NCBI RefSeq assembly: GCF_001500025.1 | Contig: NZ_LQIW01000051.1 | Location: forward strand, 62,001 to 126,000 | Reading direction: 5' to 3' | DNA from: Mycobacterium sp. IS-1590 | Lineage (GTDB): Bacteria; Actinomycetota; Actinomycetes; Mycobacteriales; Mycobacteriaceae | Length of the DNA stretch: 64,000 bases | Made by a program: the position numbers and the translations under genes | Notes under the pieces: model-generated | The model's input: only the letters and a program-made list of their open reading frames with translations | The model's database searches: none | What the model was told of the DNA's origin: nothing | Shown: positions 50,307 through 59,116 of the stretch, piece by piece | Position numbering within the stretch: the stretch's first letter is position 1 | Layout of the letters: each line of letters opens with the position of its first letter

Positions 50307-50939
50307 GTGCAGCACGAGTTTGCCGCCCGTGACCGGGAGCGCATCATCGAGGCTGCTTACGACTGTTTGTCGCAACCGCACACGGGCCCCGTCCCGGTCG
50401 CTGCGATTCTGCAGCGGGCGGAAGTCTCTACGCGCGCCTTCTACCGGCATTTCCAATCGAAGGACGAGTTGTTCCTGGCCATGCTGCGCGAGGAGACCGA
50501 CGCGTTGGCGCGGCGGCTCGACCGCGTCCTCGAGGAGAAGTCCGGGGCGCCCGCCGAGCAGCTCGAAGCCTGGATCGAGGCGATGTTCGGGCTGATCCAC
50601 GACGAGGAGATGCGGATGCACTTCACCGTCATCGATTCCGACGAGGTCCGCGCCGCAAGAGGCTATCGCGAGACGCGCGAGAAGGCCCACGCCGACCGCG
50701 AGCGCTCACTGGTGGAGATCTTGCGGCGCGGCCGCGACGCCGGTGCGTTCCCGCTGGCCGATCCCGAGCAGGACGCGGTCGCCATCAACGCGATCATCAG
50801 CCGTGTGCTGATCTGCCAGACCTTCGACGACCATGAGGGTCTGCGGCTGGCCAAGGCCCGCGTGCTCGACTTCGCGCTGCGAGCCCTGGGCGCCAGGCAG
50901 TACATCGGCGAACTCGAAAAGTCCGTGCGCGAAAGTTAG
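50307..50939 (+). CDS. TetR-family regulator upstream of the mce operon
   Basis: A 210-residue TetR repressor. The helix-turn-helix is VAAILQRAEVSTRAFYRHFQSKDELF near residues 29-54, then a helical ligand domain ending ARQYIGELEKS. The start at GTG 50307 follows from the TATACT box; an in-frame ATG at 50280 would put the promoter inside the gene. It lies 207 bases upstream of yrbEA in the same direction, with an inverted repeat in the gap, so control of the mce operon is likely but not shown. Confidence 0.85.
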   Translation: MQHEFAARDRERIIEAAYDCLSQPHTGPVPVAAILQRAEVSTRAFYRHFQSKDELFLAMLREETDALARRLDRVLEEKSGAPAEQLEAWIEAMFGLIHDEEMRMHFTVIDSDEVRAARGYRETREKAHADRERSLVEILRRGRDAGAFPLADPEQDAVAINAIISRVLICQTFDDHEGLRLAKARVLDFALRALGARQYIGELEKSVRES

Positions 50940-50957
50940 CCAGTGGATGCGTAGTGC

Positions 50958-50988
50958 GCAAACGCACCTGACCGACGTCGGCGTTTGC
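50958..50988. promoter_or_regulatory. inverted repeat between tetR and the mce operon
   Basis: GCAAACG (50958-50964) and CGTTTGC (50982-50988) are exact complements 17 bases apart; the left arm also sits within a compact hairpin GTGCG-CAAA-CGCAC (50954-50967). The site is 159-189 bases upstream of yrbEA and just after the tetR stop. It is a candidate operator for the adjacent TetR protein. Confidence 0.5.
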
Positions 50989-51146
50989 CCATCCGCAAAT
51001 TCCCGATATACGGTTCCCGGACGTCCGGCCGTGTGTACCCTGTGCGCCACAGCCATCACGGGCGCGGGTTGTTGGTGTCAGGGAAGGTCGGCGGGCTATA
51101 TGGCAGTGCAGATGGCAGTGCGGAGCGCGCGGATGAGAGCCGACTG

Positions 51147-51914
51147 ATGGTCGCTGTCAATGCAATTGCCAAGCCCGTGCGCGCCTTCGGCGGCTTCTAC
51201 TCCATGGCGCTGGACACTTTCGTGTGGATGTTCAGGCCACCTTTCGCGTGGCGTGAGTTCATCTCTCAGGCGTGGTTTGTCGCACGCGTGTCGATACTGC
51301 CGACACTGATGCTGACCATTCCGTATACGGTGTTGCTCACCTTCACGTTCAACATCCTGTTGGTGGAGTTCGGCGCCGCCGACTTCTCCGGTACGGGCGC
51401 CGCGCTCGGAACCGTGCGCCAGATCGGGCCGATCGTGACGGTGCTGGTTGTCGCCGGCGCGGGCGCCACCGCCATGTGCGCCGACCTCGGCGCGCGCACC
51501 ATCCGAGAAGAACTCGATGCGCTGCGGGTGATGGGCGTGAATCCCATTCAGGCGCTGGTCGTTCCAAGGGTGTTGGCCGCGACCTTGGTGTCACTTGCGT
51601 TGTCCGCGACGGTGATCCTCGTGGGGCTGGCCGGCGCGTATTTCTTCGTGGTCTACATTCAGAACGTCTCACCGGGCGCGTTCGCCGCGGGTCTCACGTT
51701 GCTCATCGGGACCACCGACGTCATCATCGCGTTGCTCAAGGCCGCGCTGTTCGGTTTGTCCGCAGGCATGATCGCTTGCTACAAGGGCATTTCCGTGGGC
51801 GGAGGCCCGGCGGGCGTCGGCAACGCCGTCAACGAGACCGTGGTCTTCACGTTCATGGCGCTGTTCGCGATCAACATCGTCGCGACCGCAGTGGCGGTGA
51901 AGGTGACGATGTGA
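51147..51914 (+). CDS. yrbEA: YrbE-type permease subunit A of an mce locus
   Basis: A 255-residue MlaE-type permease with five to six transmembrane helices. Conserved phrases are GAGATAMCADLGARTIREELDALRVMG in pieces and GGGPAGVGNAVNETVVF. Two YrbE subunits form the inner-membrane part of Mce lipid importers. ATG 51147 overlaps the stop of a 15-codon upstream frame (TGATG), so translation may be coupled. The GTGA overlap with yrbEB shows operon structure. Confidence 0.92.
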   Translation: MVAVNAIAKPVRAFGGFYSMALDTFVWMFRPPFAWREFISQAWFVARVSILPTLMLTIPYTVLLTFTFNILLVEFGAADFSGTGAALGTVRQIGPIVTVLVVAGAGATAMCADLGARTIREELDALRVMGVNPIQALVVPRVLAATLVSLALSATVILVGLAGAYFFVVYIQNVSPGAFAAGLTLLIGTTDVIIALLKAALFGLSAGMIACYKGISVGGGPAGVGNAVNETVVFTFMALFAINIVATAVAVKVTM

Positions 51915-52765
51915 CTGTTTCGAGGCCGCATTCCCAGTTCCCCTGGCTCAAAGCCCGGTTCAAGAGCGTCGCCGATCCGTGGAACCGCGTCGGGATGCAA
52001 GCCAAGTTCTTTGGTCGCACCCTGAGCTCGATCCGCTACACCGTCGTCCATTACCAGGTCGAGTTGATCCGGATCATCGCCCAAATGGGCCTTGGCGCGG
52101 GGGCACTCATCATCATCGGCGGCACGGTGGCGATCGTCGGCTTCCTCACCGTGACGACCGGCGCTTTGGTGGCGGTGCAGGGCTACACCGACTTCTCCGA
52201 GATCGGTGTCGAGGCGCTGACCGGTTTCGCCTCGGCGTTCTTCAATGTCCGGCTGATCGCGCCGGCCACCACGGCGGTCGCGTTGTCGGCCACCATCGGC
52301 GCGGGCGCCACCGCACAACTCGGCGCCATGCGGATCAACGAGGAGGTCGATGCGCTGGAAGTGATGGGCATCCGAAGCATCGCCTACCTCGCCTCGACGC
52401 GGGTGGTCGCCGGTTTCCTGGTGGTGATCCCGCTGTACTGCGTCGGCGTGATTGCCGCGTTCTGGGCGGCGCGCTTCGGCACCACCGTGATCTACGGTCA
52501 GTCCACGGGTGTGTACGACCACTACTTCAGGACGTTCCTCAACCCCACGGACCTGATGTGGTCGTTCGGTCAAACCATCGCGCTGTCGGTGATGATCATG
52601 CTGGTGCACACCTATTACGGCTACACCGCGCGAGGCGGGCCCGCGGGCGTCGGTGAGGCCGTCGGGCGGGCGGTGCGCACATCGCTCATCGTCTCGGCCT
52701 TCGTGCTGGTGATGCTCTCGCTCGCTGTCTACGGTCAATCCGGCAACTTCAACCTGGCCGGCTGA
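51911..52765 (+). CDS. yrbEB: YrbE-type permease subunit B of an mce locus
   Basis: A 284-residue MlaE-type permease, partner of YrbEA. The N-terminal interface helix is followed by five helices; GAGATAQLGAMRINEEVDALEVMG (in parts) and RGGPAGVGEAVGRAVR are the family motifs. GTG 51911 overlaps the yrbEA stop by four bases; mceA starts one base after its stop. Together with an MceG-type ATPase encoded elsewhere it would power lipid uptake. Confidence 0.92.
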   Translation: MTVSRPHSQFPWLKARFKSVADPWNRVGMQAKFFGRTLSSIRYTVVHYQVELIRIIAQMGLGAGALIIIGGTVAIVGFLTVTTGALVAVQGYTDFSEIGVEALTGFASAFFNVRLIAPATTAVALSATIGAGATAQLGAMRINEEVDALEVMGIRSIAYLASTRVVAGFLVVIPLYCVGVIAAFWAARFGTTVIYGQSTGVYDHYFRTFLNPTDLMWSFGQTIALSVMIMLVHTYYGYTARGGPAGVGEAVGRAVRTSLIVSAFVLVMLSLAVYGQSGNFNLAG

Positions 52766-52766
52766 T

Positions 52767-54227
52767 ATGGACGTCGAAGACGAAGGCCTGCATCCCGCGT
52801 GGTGGACGTTGATCCTCGTGGTGATCGTCGCCGCCGCGATCTGGTTGACGTATGCCCTGTTCGTCGGCGCCTTCCGCAAGACCGAGACGGTCACCCTGAC
52901 ATCCGACCGCTCGGGTCTGGTGATGGAAACCGACGCCAAGGTCAAGTTGCGCGGCGTGCAGGTCGGGCGGGTCTCCGCAATTCAGGGCGGCAGCCAACCG
53001 GTGGCGTTGAAGCTGGAGATCGACAAGGACAAGATCCAGTTCATCCCGTCGAACGTCGAGGCGCAGATCCGGGCGACGACGGTGTTCGGCGCCAAATTCG
53101 TCGATCTGATCTATCCGAGTGATCCCAGTTCACAGCGACTGGCCGCCGGTCAGGTGATCCAGTCGCGCAACGTCACCGTCGAAGCCAACACGGTCTTTCA
53201 GAACGTCGTCGACGTGCTCGAGCAGGTCGACCCGGCCAAACTCAACAGCACGTTGTACGCGCTCGCCGAGGGTGTCCGGGGTCAGGGCGAGCTGATCGGG
53301 CAGGCCACCACCGACGCGAATCAGGTTCTGCTCGAGCTCAATCCACGCAACGAGACGATCACCGCCGACCTGCGCGCGCTGCGGGATTTCAACGACACGT
53401 ACAGCGCTGCGGCACAAGACATCCTGAGCACCCTCGACGCGCTCAGCACCACAAGCACCACGATCACCGGCCAGGCCAGCCAACTGGACGCGCTGCTGCT
53501 GGCCACCATCGGACTCTCCAACAGCGGAATCAACCTGCTCGCACCGAACCAGGCGAACCTGATCAAGGCCATCAACGTCCTCGAGCCGACGACGAACCTG
53601 CTGTACAAGTACAGCCCGGAGTACACCTGCCTGCTGACCGGCGCGAAGACCCTGCTGGACACCGGCGGGTACGACGCGCCGGGCGGTAACGGGCGGACGC
53701 TCGTACTGGACGTCGCCCTAGGCGTCGGCGACGACCCCTACCGGTACCCCAATCACCTGCCGATCGTCGGCGCCAAGGGCGGGCCGGGCGGCAAGCCCAG
53801 CTGCGGCTCGCTGCCCGACGTCGCGCAGAACTGGCCGGTGCGCAACCTCGTCACCAACACCGGGTTCGGCACCGGAATCGACTGGCGCCCCAACCCCGGC
53901 ATCGGCTTCCCCGGGTACGCCAACTATCTGCCGACCACCCGCGCCGTGCCCGAACCGCCAAGCGTCCGCAACCTGTTCGGCGGACCCGCGATAGGCCCGA
54001 TCCCGTACCCGGGCGCCCCGGCTTACGGCGCGGACCTGTACGCCGACGACGGCACCCCACTGTGGCCGGGCCTCCCGGCCGCCCCGCCGCCGATGGCACC
54101 GCGAGATCCCGGCCCCACACCGGGTTCGGAACCTTTCATCGTCCATTCGCCCGCCCAGGTGCAGCCCACGCCCCTGCGACCGACGCCCCTGCCGACTCCC
54201 GCACGACCGGGCCCTCCGTTCGGATGA
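52767..54227 (+). CDS. mceA: Mce family protein A
   Basis: A 486-residue protein with an N-terminal transmembrane helix (about 12-34), an MCE/MlaD domain at about 40-120 (SGLVMETDAKVKLRGVQVG), a long helical region to about 290, and a proline-rich C-terminal tail (PTPLRPTPLPTP). Mce proteins assemble as a tube that carries lipids across the periplasm. Two Cys residues (YTCLLTGA, KPSCGSL) may form a disulfide. It is the first of six mce genes in order A-F. Confidence 0.92.
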   Translation: MDVEDEGLHPAWWTLILVVIVAAAIWLTYALFVGAFRKTETVTLTSDRSGLVMETDAKVKLRGVQVGRVSAIQGGSQPVALKLEIDKDKIQFIPSNVEAQIRATTVFGAKFVDLIYPSDPSSQRLAAGQVIQSRNVTVEANTVFQNVVDVLEQVDPAKLNSTLYALAEGVRGQGELIGQATTDANQVLLELNPRNETITADLRALRDFNDTYSAAAQDILSTLDALSTTSTTITGQASQLDALLLATIGLSNSGINLLAPNQANLIKAINVLEPTTNLLYKYSPEYTCLLTGAKTLLDTGGYDAPGGNGRTLVLDVALGVGDDPYRYPNHLPIVGAKGGPGGKPSCGSLPDVAQNWPVRNLVTNTGFGTGIDWRPNPGIGFPGYANYLPTTRAVPEPPSVRNLFGGPAIGPIPYPGAPAYGADLYADDGTPLWPGLPAAPPPMAPRDPGPTPGSEPFIVHSPAQVQPTPLRPTPLPTPARPGPPFG

Positions 54228-54255
54228 CCCACGACGCCATGAGAGGTGACACGCC

Positions 54256-55296
54256 ATGTCCAGCATGAACGCCAGGGTTCGACGGGACGCGGTGCGTCTC
54301 GCCGTGTTCCTGGCTGTGTGCCTGCTCGGCGTGTTCGGACTGTTCGCGGTCTTCGGCGAGATGCGCTTCGGGGAGGCCACCAACAGCTATGTCGCCGAGT
54401 TCACCAATGTCACCGGTCTAGAGAACGGCGACTTCGTGCGCATCGCCGGCGTCGAGGTCGGCAGCGTGGAAAAGGTTGCCATCCAACCCGATACCACAGC
54501 GCGGGTGGAGTTCAACGCGGACCAGTCGGTGGTGCTGACCGAGGGCAGCAGGGCCGTCATCCGATACGACGATCTCATCGGCGGTCGTTACCTGGCACTG
54601 GAGGAGGGCGTCGGCGGGGTCAAGAAGCTCGAACCCGGCGGCACGATTCCGTTCGCCCGCACATCTCCCGCGCTCGACCTCGACGCGCTGATCGGCGGCT
54701 TCCGGCCGTTGTTCCGTGCGCTCGATCCGGACCAGGTCAACGCGCTGTCGAGTCAGCTGATCCAAGCGCTGCAGGGTCAGGGCGCGACCATCAACTCGTT
54801 CCTGTCGCAGACCGCGGCGCTGACAACGACTTTGGCGGACCGCGACCGGCTGATCGGGGACGTGATCGTCAACCTCAACGTGGTGCTGGGATCGCTCGGT
54901 GACCAGAACGACCAGTTCGCCAAGGCGGTCGACGCGCTCAGCCAACTGGTCGCGACGCTGGCCGAGCGCAAACAAGACATCAGCAACGGGCTGGCGTACA
55001 CCAACGAAGCAGCCGGAACCGTCGCGGACCTCCTGGACCAGGCTCGGCCACCGTTCACCAAGGCGATCCAGGAAACGGACCGCGCCGCGGGAATCGTGGT
55101 CGCCGACCACGAATACTTCGACAACCTACTCAACACCCTGCCCGACGCCCATCAAGCGCTTGCTCGGCAAGGGCTTTACGGCGACTTCTTCAACTTCTAT
55201 CTCTGTGACATCGTGCTCAAACTCAACGGCAAGGGCGGCCAGCCGGTGTATGTGAAAGTCGCCGGGCAGTCCACCGGGAGGTGTGCGCCGCGATGA
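54256..55296 (+). CDS. mceB: Mce family protein B
   Basis: A 346-residue protein: transmembrane helix about 14-34, MCE domain about 40-120 with TGLENGDFVRIAGVEVGSVEK, then a helical needle domain, and a short Cys-containing end (FYLCDIVLK, STGRCAPR). GAGAGGTGAC precedes ATG 54256. It overlaps mceC by four bases. There is no proline-rich tail, unlike A, C, D and F. Confidence 0.92.
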   Translation: MSSMNARVRRDAVRLAVFLAVCLLGVFGLFAVFGEMRFGEATNSYVAEFTNVTGLENGDFVRIAGVEVGSVEKVAIQPDTTARVEFNADQSVVLTEGSRAVIRYDDLIGGRYLALEEGVGGVKKLEPGGTIPFARTSPALDLDALIGGFRPLFRALDPDQVNALSSQLIQALQGQGATINSFLSQTAALTTTLADRDRLIGDVIVNLNVVLGSLGDQNDQFAKAVDALSQLVATLAERKQDISNGLAYTNEAAGTVADLLDQARPPFTKAIQETDRAAGIVVADHEYFDNLLNTLPDAHQALARQGLYGDFFNFYLCDIVLKLNGKGGQPVYVKVAGQSTGRCAPR

Positions 55297-56645
55297 GGTC
55301 CTTCTCGGAACGGAATCAAACCGTCATCGGCGCCATCGGGCTGGCGCTGACGATCGGCATCGTGCTGGGGTCGCTGAACTACGATCGGCTGCCGTTCCTG
55401 CAGGGCAGCGAATACTCGGCCTACTTCGCCGAGGTCGGCGGGCTGCAAGCCGGTAAGGCCGTGCGTGTTTCGGGGTTCGAGGTCGGCCGGGTCAAGTCCA
55501 TCGAGTTGGACGGACCGCGCGCCCTGGTGACGTTCACCGTCGACAGTGACATTCGGCTGGGCGATCGCACCGAGGCGGCGATCAAGACCGAGGGCCTGCT
55601 GGGCACGAAGATCCTCGAAGTCACCTCCCGCGGTGACGGCCGACAGGAGGGCACGATCCCCCTCGACCGCACGACGTCGCCCTACGAGCTGCCCGATGCG
55701 CTGGGCGAATTGGCCACGGCGATCAGCGGTTTGAACACCGACCAGTTGTCGGACTCGCTGAGGGTGTTGTCGGAGACCTTCTCCGACACCCCGCCCGAGC
55801 TGCGTGTCGCGATCGAGGGTGTGGCCCGGTTCTCGGACACGCTGAACGAACGCGACGCGCAGTTGCGTGGTCTGCTCGACAACGCCGACAAGGCCACCAC
55901 GGTGCTGGCCGAACGCAGCAACCAGATCGTGAGCCTGGTCAACAACACCAACGCGCTGCTGGCCGAGCTGGAGAACCAGAGCGCCGCACTGGATCAGGTC
56001 TCGGGCAACATCTCGGCGCTCAGCGGGCAGCTGCAGGGTTTCATCGGCGAGAACCGCGAAACCCTGCGACCCGCCCTGGACAAGCTCAACGGCGTGCTGA
56101 CGATCATCGACAATCGCAAGGAACGCCTGCAGAAGTCGCTGTCGTTGCTGACCGACTACGTGATGTCGCTGGGCGAATCGGTGTCTGGCGGCCCGTTCTT
56201 CAAGAACTACGTCGCAAACTTGCTGCCGGGCCAATTCCTGCAGCCGTTCATCGATGCCGCGTTCTCCGATCTCGGCCTGGATCCGAATGTGAAGCTGCCG
56301 TCCGAGCTGAGCGACCCGCAGGTCGGTCAGCCGGGAACGCCGGCGCTGCCGGTGCCGTTCCCGCGCACAGGTCAAGGCGGCGAACCACGGCTGACGGTCC
56401 CCGACGCCATCACCGGCAATCCCGGCGATCAGGCGTGCGGACCGCCCGGGCTGCCGTTGCCGGGTCCCGGCTGCTATCCCTACCGCGAGCCGTTGCCGGC
56501 GCCGCCGCCCGGCGGGCCGCCGCCCGGCCCCCCCGCCGAGGCGCCGCCGGCTCTGCAGTCGACCGCTGACCCGACGCCGTCTCCGGTCGCGGTGCCCGCT
56601 CCCGGCGGGCAGGCCCACCTCTCACCCGCGGAGGCCGGACGATGA
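55293..56645 (+). CDS. mceC: Mce family protein C
   Basis: A 450-residue protein: transmembrane helix about 10-30, MCE domain about 35-115 with GGLQAGKAVRVSGFEVGRV, helical region to about 300, and a proline-rich tail (APPPGGPPPGPPAEAPP). ATG 55293 overlaps the mceB stop (ATGA) and is preferred over GTG 55281, which lies on top of the ribosome site GGGAGG. It overlaps mceD by four bases. Confidence 0.91.
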   Translation: MRSFSERNQTVIGAIGLALTIGIVLGSLNYDRLPFLQGSEYSAYFAEVGGLQAGKAVRVSGFEVGRVKSIELDGPRALVTFTVDSDIRLGDRTEAAIKTEGLLGTKILEVTSRGDGRQEGTIPLDRTTSPYELPDALGELATAISGLNTDQLSDSLRVLSETFSDTPPELRVAIEGVARFSDTLNERDAQLRGLLDNADKATTVLAERSNQIVSLVNNTNALLAELENQSAALDQVSGNISALSGQLQGFIGENRETLRPALDKLNGVLTIIDNRKERLQKSLSLLTDYVMSLGESVSGGPFFKNYVANLLPGQFLQPFIDAAFSDLGLDPNVKLPSELSDPQVGQPGTPALPVPFPRTGQGGEPRLTVPDAITGNPGDQACGPPGLPLPGPGCYPYREPLPAPPPGGPPPGPPAEAPPALQSTADPTPSPVAVPAPGGQAHLSPAEAGR

Positions 56646-57964
56646 CCCGCGGCGCGCGCAACATGCTGGCCGTTGCCTTGGTCGTGATACTCGCCGCGGG
56701 CGCGATCGTGTTGTTGCGCAACACCGGAGCGATCAACCGCACACACGTCGTCGCCTACTTCGACAACGCCAACGGCATCTATCCCGGTGACGACGTCAAC
56801 ATCGTCGGCGTTCCCGTGGGCAAGATCGAGTCCATCGAACCCCAGCCCGACCGGGTCAAGATCTCGTTCTGGTACGACAGCAAGCACAAGGTGCCGGCAG
56901 ACGCCAAGGCCGCGATCCTGTCACCGACGTTGGTGACCGCGCGCGCGATCCAGCTGACCCCGCCCTACACCGGCGGACCGGTGATGGGCGACGACGCGGT
57001 GATCCCGCAGTCGCGCACCGCCGTCCCGGTGGAGTGGGACGAGGTCCGCCAACAATTGCAGAAGCTCGCCGAGACGCTGCAGCCGACCGAACCGGGGGAC
57101 GTGAGCCCTTTGGGATCGGTCATCAACACCACTGCCGACAACCTGCGTGGCGAGGGCTCCAACATCCGCGACACCGTCATCAAGCTGTCGCAGGCCGTGA
57201 CAGCCCTGGGCGATCACAGCACCGACATCTTCTCCACGGTCAAGAATTTGGCGATCCTGGTCTCGGCGCTGCAGGACAGCACCGACGTGATGCGTCAGCT
57301 CAACCAGAACCTCGCGTCCGTGACCGGACTGCTCGCCAACGATCCCAACGAAGTCGCCGACGCGCTGCGCGACCTCAACAACGTCGTCGGGGAAGTCCAG
57401 ACGTTCGTCGCCGACAACCGCGAAGCGCTGGGCACCACGTCCGACAAGTTGGCCGGGGTGACCCAGGCGTTGACCGACAGCCTCGCTGAGGTCAAGCAGT
57501 TCCTGCACGTGGCGCCCAACACGTTGCAGAACTACGTCAATATCTGGCAGCCCGCTCAGGGTGCGGTGAGCAGCTTGCCGATGCTCAACAACTTCGCCAA
57601 CCCGATTTCGTTCCTGTGCGGCGGAATTCAGGCCGCGTCCCGGCTGAATGCCGAGCAGTCGGCCAAGCTGTGCGTGCAGTACATGGCGCCGATCCTGAAG
57701 AACCGCCAGTACAACTTCCTGCCCATCATGCAGAACGTCTTCTCCGGTGCCACGACGCGGCCCAATGAGCTGACCTACAGCGAGGACTGGTTGCGGCCGG
57801 ACTACATTCCGCCGCAACCTGTTGCGCCCGCGGCCCCGCCGCCGTCGGCGCAGGCGGCGCCACCTGCTCCGGCAGGCCCGCCGTTGGCGGCTGAGGCGCC
57901 GGTCTCGACGAACCCGGCCGACGGTCTGCACGGGATGATGGTGCCCCAGGGGGTCGGGCCATGA
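56642..57964 (+). CDS. mceD: Mce family protein D
   Basis: A 440-residue protein: transmembrane helix about 8-26, MCE domain about 33-115 with NGIYPGDDVNIVGVPVGKI, helical region to about 300, Cys pair FLCGGIQ and LCVQYMAP, and a Pro/Ala-rich tail. It overlaps mceC and mceE by four bases each, so the genes are translationally coupled. Confidence 0.92.
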   Translation: MTRGARNMLAVALVVILAAGAIVLLRNTGAINRTHVVAYFDNANGIYPGDDVNIVGVPVGKIESIEPQPDRVKISFWYDSKHKVPADAKAAILSPTLVTARAIQLTPPYTGGPVMGDDAVIPQSRTAVPVEWDEVRQQLQKLAETLQPTEPGDVSPLGSVINTTADNLRGEGSNIRDTVIKLSQAVTALGDHSTDIFSTVKNLAILVSALQDSTDVMRQLNQNLASVTGLLANDPNEVADALRDLNNVVGEVQTFVADNREALGTTSDKLAGVTQALTDSLAEVKQFLHVAPNTLQNYVNIWQPAQGAVSSLPMLNNFANPISFLCGGIQAASRLNAEQSAKLCVQYMAPILKNRQYNFLPIMQNVFSGATTRPNELTYSEDWLRPDYIPPQPVAPAAPPPSAQAAPPAPAGPPLAAEAPVSTNPADGLHGMMVPQGVGP

Positions 57965-59115
57965 TGCGGCGCAGGCTTTTTCGCCGAGTGGCGATAGTGG
58001 CGGTGTCGGCGATGCTGCTGTCGGGATGTTCGGACTGGCAGGGGCTGAACTCGCTTCCGTTGCCGGGCGTCGAGGGCACCGGTCCGGGTGCGTTCACGAT
58101 TCAGGCGCAGATGCCCGACGTCGACAACATCGAGCCCAATTCCCGTGTCCGGGTGGCCGATGTGAACGTCGGCACGGTGCGCAAGATCGAGCGTCAGGGT
58201 TGGCATGCGCTGGTGACGATGGAACTCAACGGTGACGTCGAACTGCCCGCGAATGCGACGGCCAAACTCGGGTTGACAAGCCTGTTGGGGTCGTTGCACA
58301 TCGAGTTGGCCCCGCCGACCGACGCGCCGCCGGCGGGCAAGCTCAAAGAAGGTTCGCTGATTCCGCTCGAGTCGTCGAGCGCCTATCCGAGTACCGAGCA
58401 GGCGCTCGCCGCAGTTGCGCTGCTGCTCAACGGCGGTGGAATCGGCAATATCTACGACATCACCGAGGCGCTGAGCGTCGCGTTCACCGGCCGCGAGAAT
58501 GACCTGCGCAGTCTCATCGAGCAATTGGACATCGCGATCGGACACCTCGATGACCAGAAGCAGGACATCATCGAGGCCACCGAGAGCCTGAACAGCCTGA
58601 TGGGCCAGATCGCCGAGCAGAAGCCGGTGGTGGACAAGGCATTACGGACCATTCCCGATGCGCTGGCCGTGCTGAGGGATCAGCGCCAGAACCTGGCCGA
58701 GGTGCTGACCCAGCTGGGCAGGTTCAGCGCGCTGGCCGCCGACTCGGTCAACCAGACCAAAGACGCTCTGGTGCAAGAGCTCAAGGACCTCGGCGTGGTG
58801 CTCGAGGAGTTGGCCGACGCAGGTCCCGCGTTGACCCGCGCGCTGAGCTTCTTGCCGACTTTCCCGTTCCCGAAGGAGACGTTGCTCAATTGGATGCGCG
58901 GGGACTACGCGAACCTGACGTTGGTCGTCGACCTGACGTTGAGCAGAATCGATTCGGCCTTTTTCACCGGGACACGGTTCGAGTGCAACCTGACCTGGTT
59001 GGAGTTGCAGTGGGGACGCACCATCGGCCAGTTCCCCAGCCCGTGCAACCACCACGTACCGCCACCGGGGGGCAACCCGTTGGTCGCTCCGTATCGCTGG
59101 GATCAGGGGCCGTAG
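57961..59115 (+). CDS. mceE: Mce family lipoprotein E
   Basis: A 384-residue lipoprotein: the signal RRVAIVAVSAMLLSGCSDW has the lipobox LLSGC with Cys near residue 23, in line with all MceE (LprK-type) members. The MCE domain follows at about 40-120 (IEPNSRVRVADVNVGTV), then a helical domain ending NLTWLELQWGRT and a Cys near CNHHVPPPG. The lipid anchor is thought to fix the Mce tube at one membrane face. Confidence 0.93.
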   Translation: MMRRRLFRRVAIVAVSAMLLSGCSDWQGLNSLPLPGVEGTGPGAFTIQAQMPDVDNIEPNSRVRVADVNVGTVRKIERQGWHALVTMELNGDVELPANATAKLGLTSLLGSLHIELAPPTDAPPAGKLKEGSLIPLESSSAYPSTEQALAAVALLLNGGGIGNIYDITEALSVAFTGRENDLRSLIEQLDIAIGHLDDQKQDIIEATESLNSLMGQIAEQKPVVDKALRTIPDALAVLRDQRQNLAEVLTQLGRFSALAADSVNQTKDALVQELKDLGVVLEELADAGPALTRALSFLPTFPFPKETLLNWMRGDYANLTLVVDLTLSRIDSAFFTGTRFECNLTWLELQWGRTIGQFPSPCNHHVPPPGGNPLVAPYRWDQGP

Positions 59116-59116
59116 C

